Positions 4,801 through 5,204 of a stretch of 5,204 nt of DNA are shown here, piece by piece (position 1 is the stretch's first letter; each line of letters begins with the position of its first letter). Position numbers and translations under genes: made by a program. This stretch comes from an uncultured Bacteroidota bacterium (GTDB lineage: Bacteria > Bacteroidota > Bacteroidia > Bacteroidales > SZUA-534). The notes beneath the pieces were generated by a model, which searched no databases, was not told the DNA's origin, and saw nothing but the letters and a program-made list of their open reading frames with translations. Where the stretch lies: contig CALBPW010000524.1 in NCBI GenBank assembly GCA_937899145.1, positions 1 through 5,204 of the forward strand, in the 5' to 3' direction.

Positions 4801-4808
4801 CGCGTTAT

Positions 4809-4842
4809 AATAGAGTGAGGTTTCTCACTCTATTTTTTTTTT
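4809..4842 (+). terminator. Rho-independent terminator
   Basis: AATAGAGTGAG (4809-4819) and CTCACTCTATT (4824-4834) form a perfect 11-bp stem with the loop GTTT, followed by ten T residues (4833-4842). It lies 8 nt past the TGA at 4798-4800 and would end transcription of whatever gene ends there. The T-tract runs directly into the Shine-Dalgarno of the next frame (4843). Confidence 0.93.
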
Positions 4843-4942
4843 GGAGGTGAATTTTATGCAAATAACTGTCAAAGACTTGGTTCAATATATTAGAAAGCAA
4901 TCTTATTTGCTTTCTCCTAGGAATTGTTATTTTTTTGGTTAA
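4843..4942 (+). CDS. Start of an unidentified gene with a strong Shine-Dalgarno, probably truncated
   Basis: GGAGGTGA (4843-4850) lies five bases before ATG 4856, an optimal Shine-Dalgarno of the Bacillota kind and unlike any start in the left block. The frame reads MQITVKDLVQYIRKQSYLLS and then P-R-N-C-Y-F-F-G before TAA at 4940-4942, 28 aa in all. The first 20 or so residues look like a genuine N-terminus. The last part overlaps the end of the CobD-like frame on the other strand, so a join near 4916-4921 probably replaced the rest of the gene. A 9-bp inverted repeat (AGAAAGCAA 4892-4900 / TTGCTTTCT 4907-4915) sits just before this point. The product is unknown. Confidence 0.5.
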
Positions 4943-5204
4943 TATTTATTTTTGAAGCAAGTGCAGATTTTAATTTTGTAGAATGTCTGTCTGGATAAAC
5001 TTCGCAGAGACTTACGTCTTTTTTTATTACAGATTTTACTTTTGGCGGAAGTCCAAGCGGATTTGTATTTACAGAAAAGTCATATCTGATTTTTTTAGAA
5101 TGTTCTCCACCATGTACATAATCGCCAAAAAAATTATGCGGTTGGAGTTCCTCTTTTAAACGTGAAATTATTTTGGAATAGTTTTCTCTTTTGTGTGGAA
5201 ATGT
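4917..5204 (-). CDS. CobD-like PLP aminotransferase (threonine-phosphate decarboxylase type), partial
   Basis: The minus frame is open from the window edge to TAG at 4919-4917, about 95 codons. It contains DYVHGGEH, then IRYDFSVNTNPLGLPPKV and CEVYPDRHSTKLKSALASKI. The HGG motif followed by DFSxNxNPLGxPxxV and YPDxxxxxL is the N-terminal signature of CobD/CobC, which decarboxylates L-threonine-O-3-phosphate to (R)-1-aminopropan-2-ol phosphate in cobalamin synthesis. HisC shares the NPLG part but not HGG. About 36 in-frame residues precede HGG with no ATG, so the start lies off the window or the protein is a fusion. The normal large PLP domain, including the Schiff-base lysine, should follow SKINI. 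Here the frame ends after NQKNNNS, so the gene is cut at about 4917-4935, probably by a chimeric join. Confidence 0.7.
   Translation of the reverse strand, partial: TFPHKRENYSKIISRLKEELQPHNFFGDYVHGGEHSKKIRYDFSVNTNPLGLPPKVKSVIKKDVSLCEVYPDRHSTKLKSALASKININQKNNNS

Noticed and set aside
4806..4811. TATAAT as a -10 promoter box.
   Set aside because: No acceptable -35 element lies 16-18 nt upstream (GCTACA at best), and the start point would fall inside the terminator stem.
40..5204. tRNA, rRNA, integrase, transposase or att sites.
   Set aside because: None could be recognised by eye on either strand.

Overview
The window looks like an assembled metagenomic contig with three parts of different origin. 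Bases 1-39 are not biological. They are Illumina TruSeq adapter sequence, read in reverse through the index primer region, so the true insert begins at base 40.

Bases 40 to about 4485 form one block in which every gene lies on the minus strand. The block reads as a late or structural segment of a phage or prophage of the Bacteroidota. Several observations support this. There is a DUF6549-like spanin or lysis-type protein. There is a small protein of a WQI / W-x-R-x-x-L-x-Y phage family. A fibre protein carries 60-residue YGHVKL repeats. There are small basic membrane proteins, one with an annexin-like GTDE domain and one with a LEA14/WHy-like domain. Shine-Dalgarno motifs are absent from A-rich leaders, and a promoter of the Bacteroides type (TTTG / TAnnTTTG) is present. 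In the direction of transcription (right to left) the order is: the C-terminus of an unknown protein; the LEA-like membrane protein; the fibre, which appears joined to it through a +1 frame change; a coiled-coil protein; a 58-aa protein; a 75-aa membrane protein; and a 206-aa histone-like / TM / annexin-like protein. Next comes a toxin-antitoxin cassette with its own promoter, operator-like dyad and terminator. The DUF6549-like protein, the WQI-family protein and a truncated unknown gene finish the block. Tight spacing (a 4-nt ATGA overlap and gaps of 1-29 nt) suggests polycistronic transcription. No capsid, portal, terminase or replication gene is visible, so the virus type cannot be fixed.

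From about 4485-4530 to 5204 the character changes abruptly. The DNA looks more AT-rich, genes are on both strands, there is a canonical GGAGGTG Shine-Dalgarno and a classical hairpin plus U-tract terminator. The coding pieces are fragments of unrelated metabolic genes: about 62 residues of an NRPS-type adenylation domain, the start of an unidentified small gene, and the N-terminal part of a CobD-like aminotransferase. This resembles Bacillota (Clostridia or Negativicutes) DNA joined to the phage contig, probably as a chimera from amplification or assembly.

The points most worth a second look are: an in-frame amber codon in an otherwise intact RelE/ParE-type toxin, with no TAG used as a terminator anywhere in the phage block; the +1 frame change joining the LEA-like membrane anchor to the fibre at a CCC-T site; and the unusual set of small membrane proteins. 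The likely chimeric right end and the adapter are artefacts that any user of this contig should know about.
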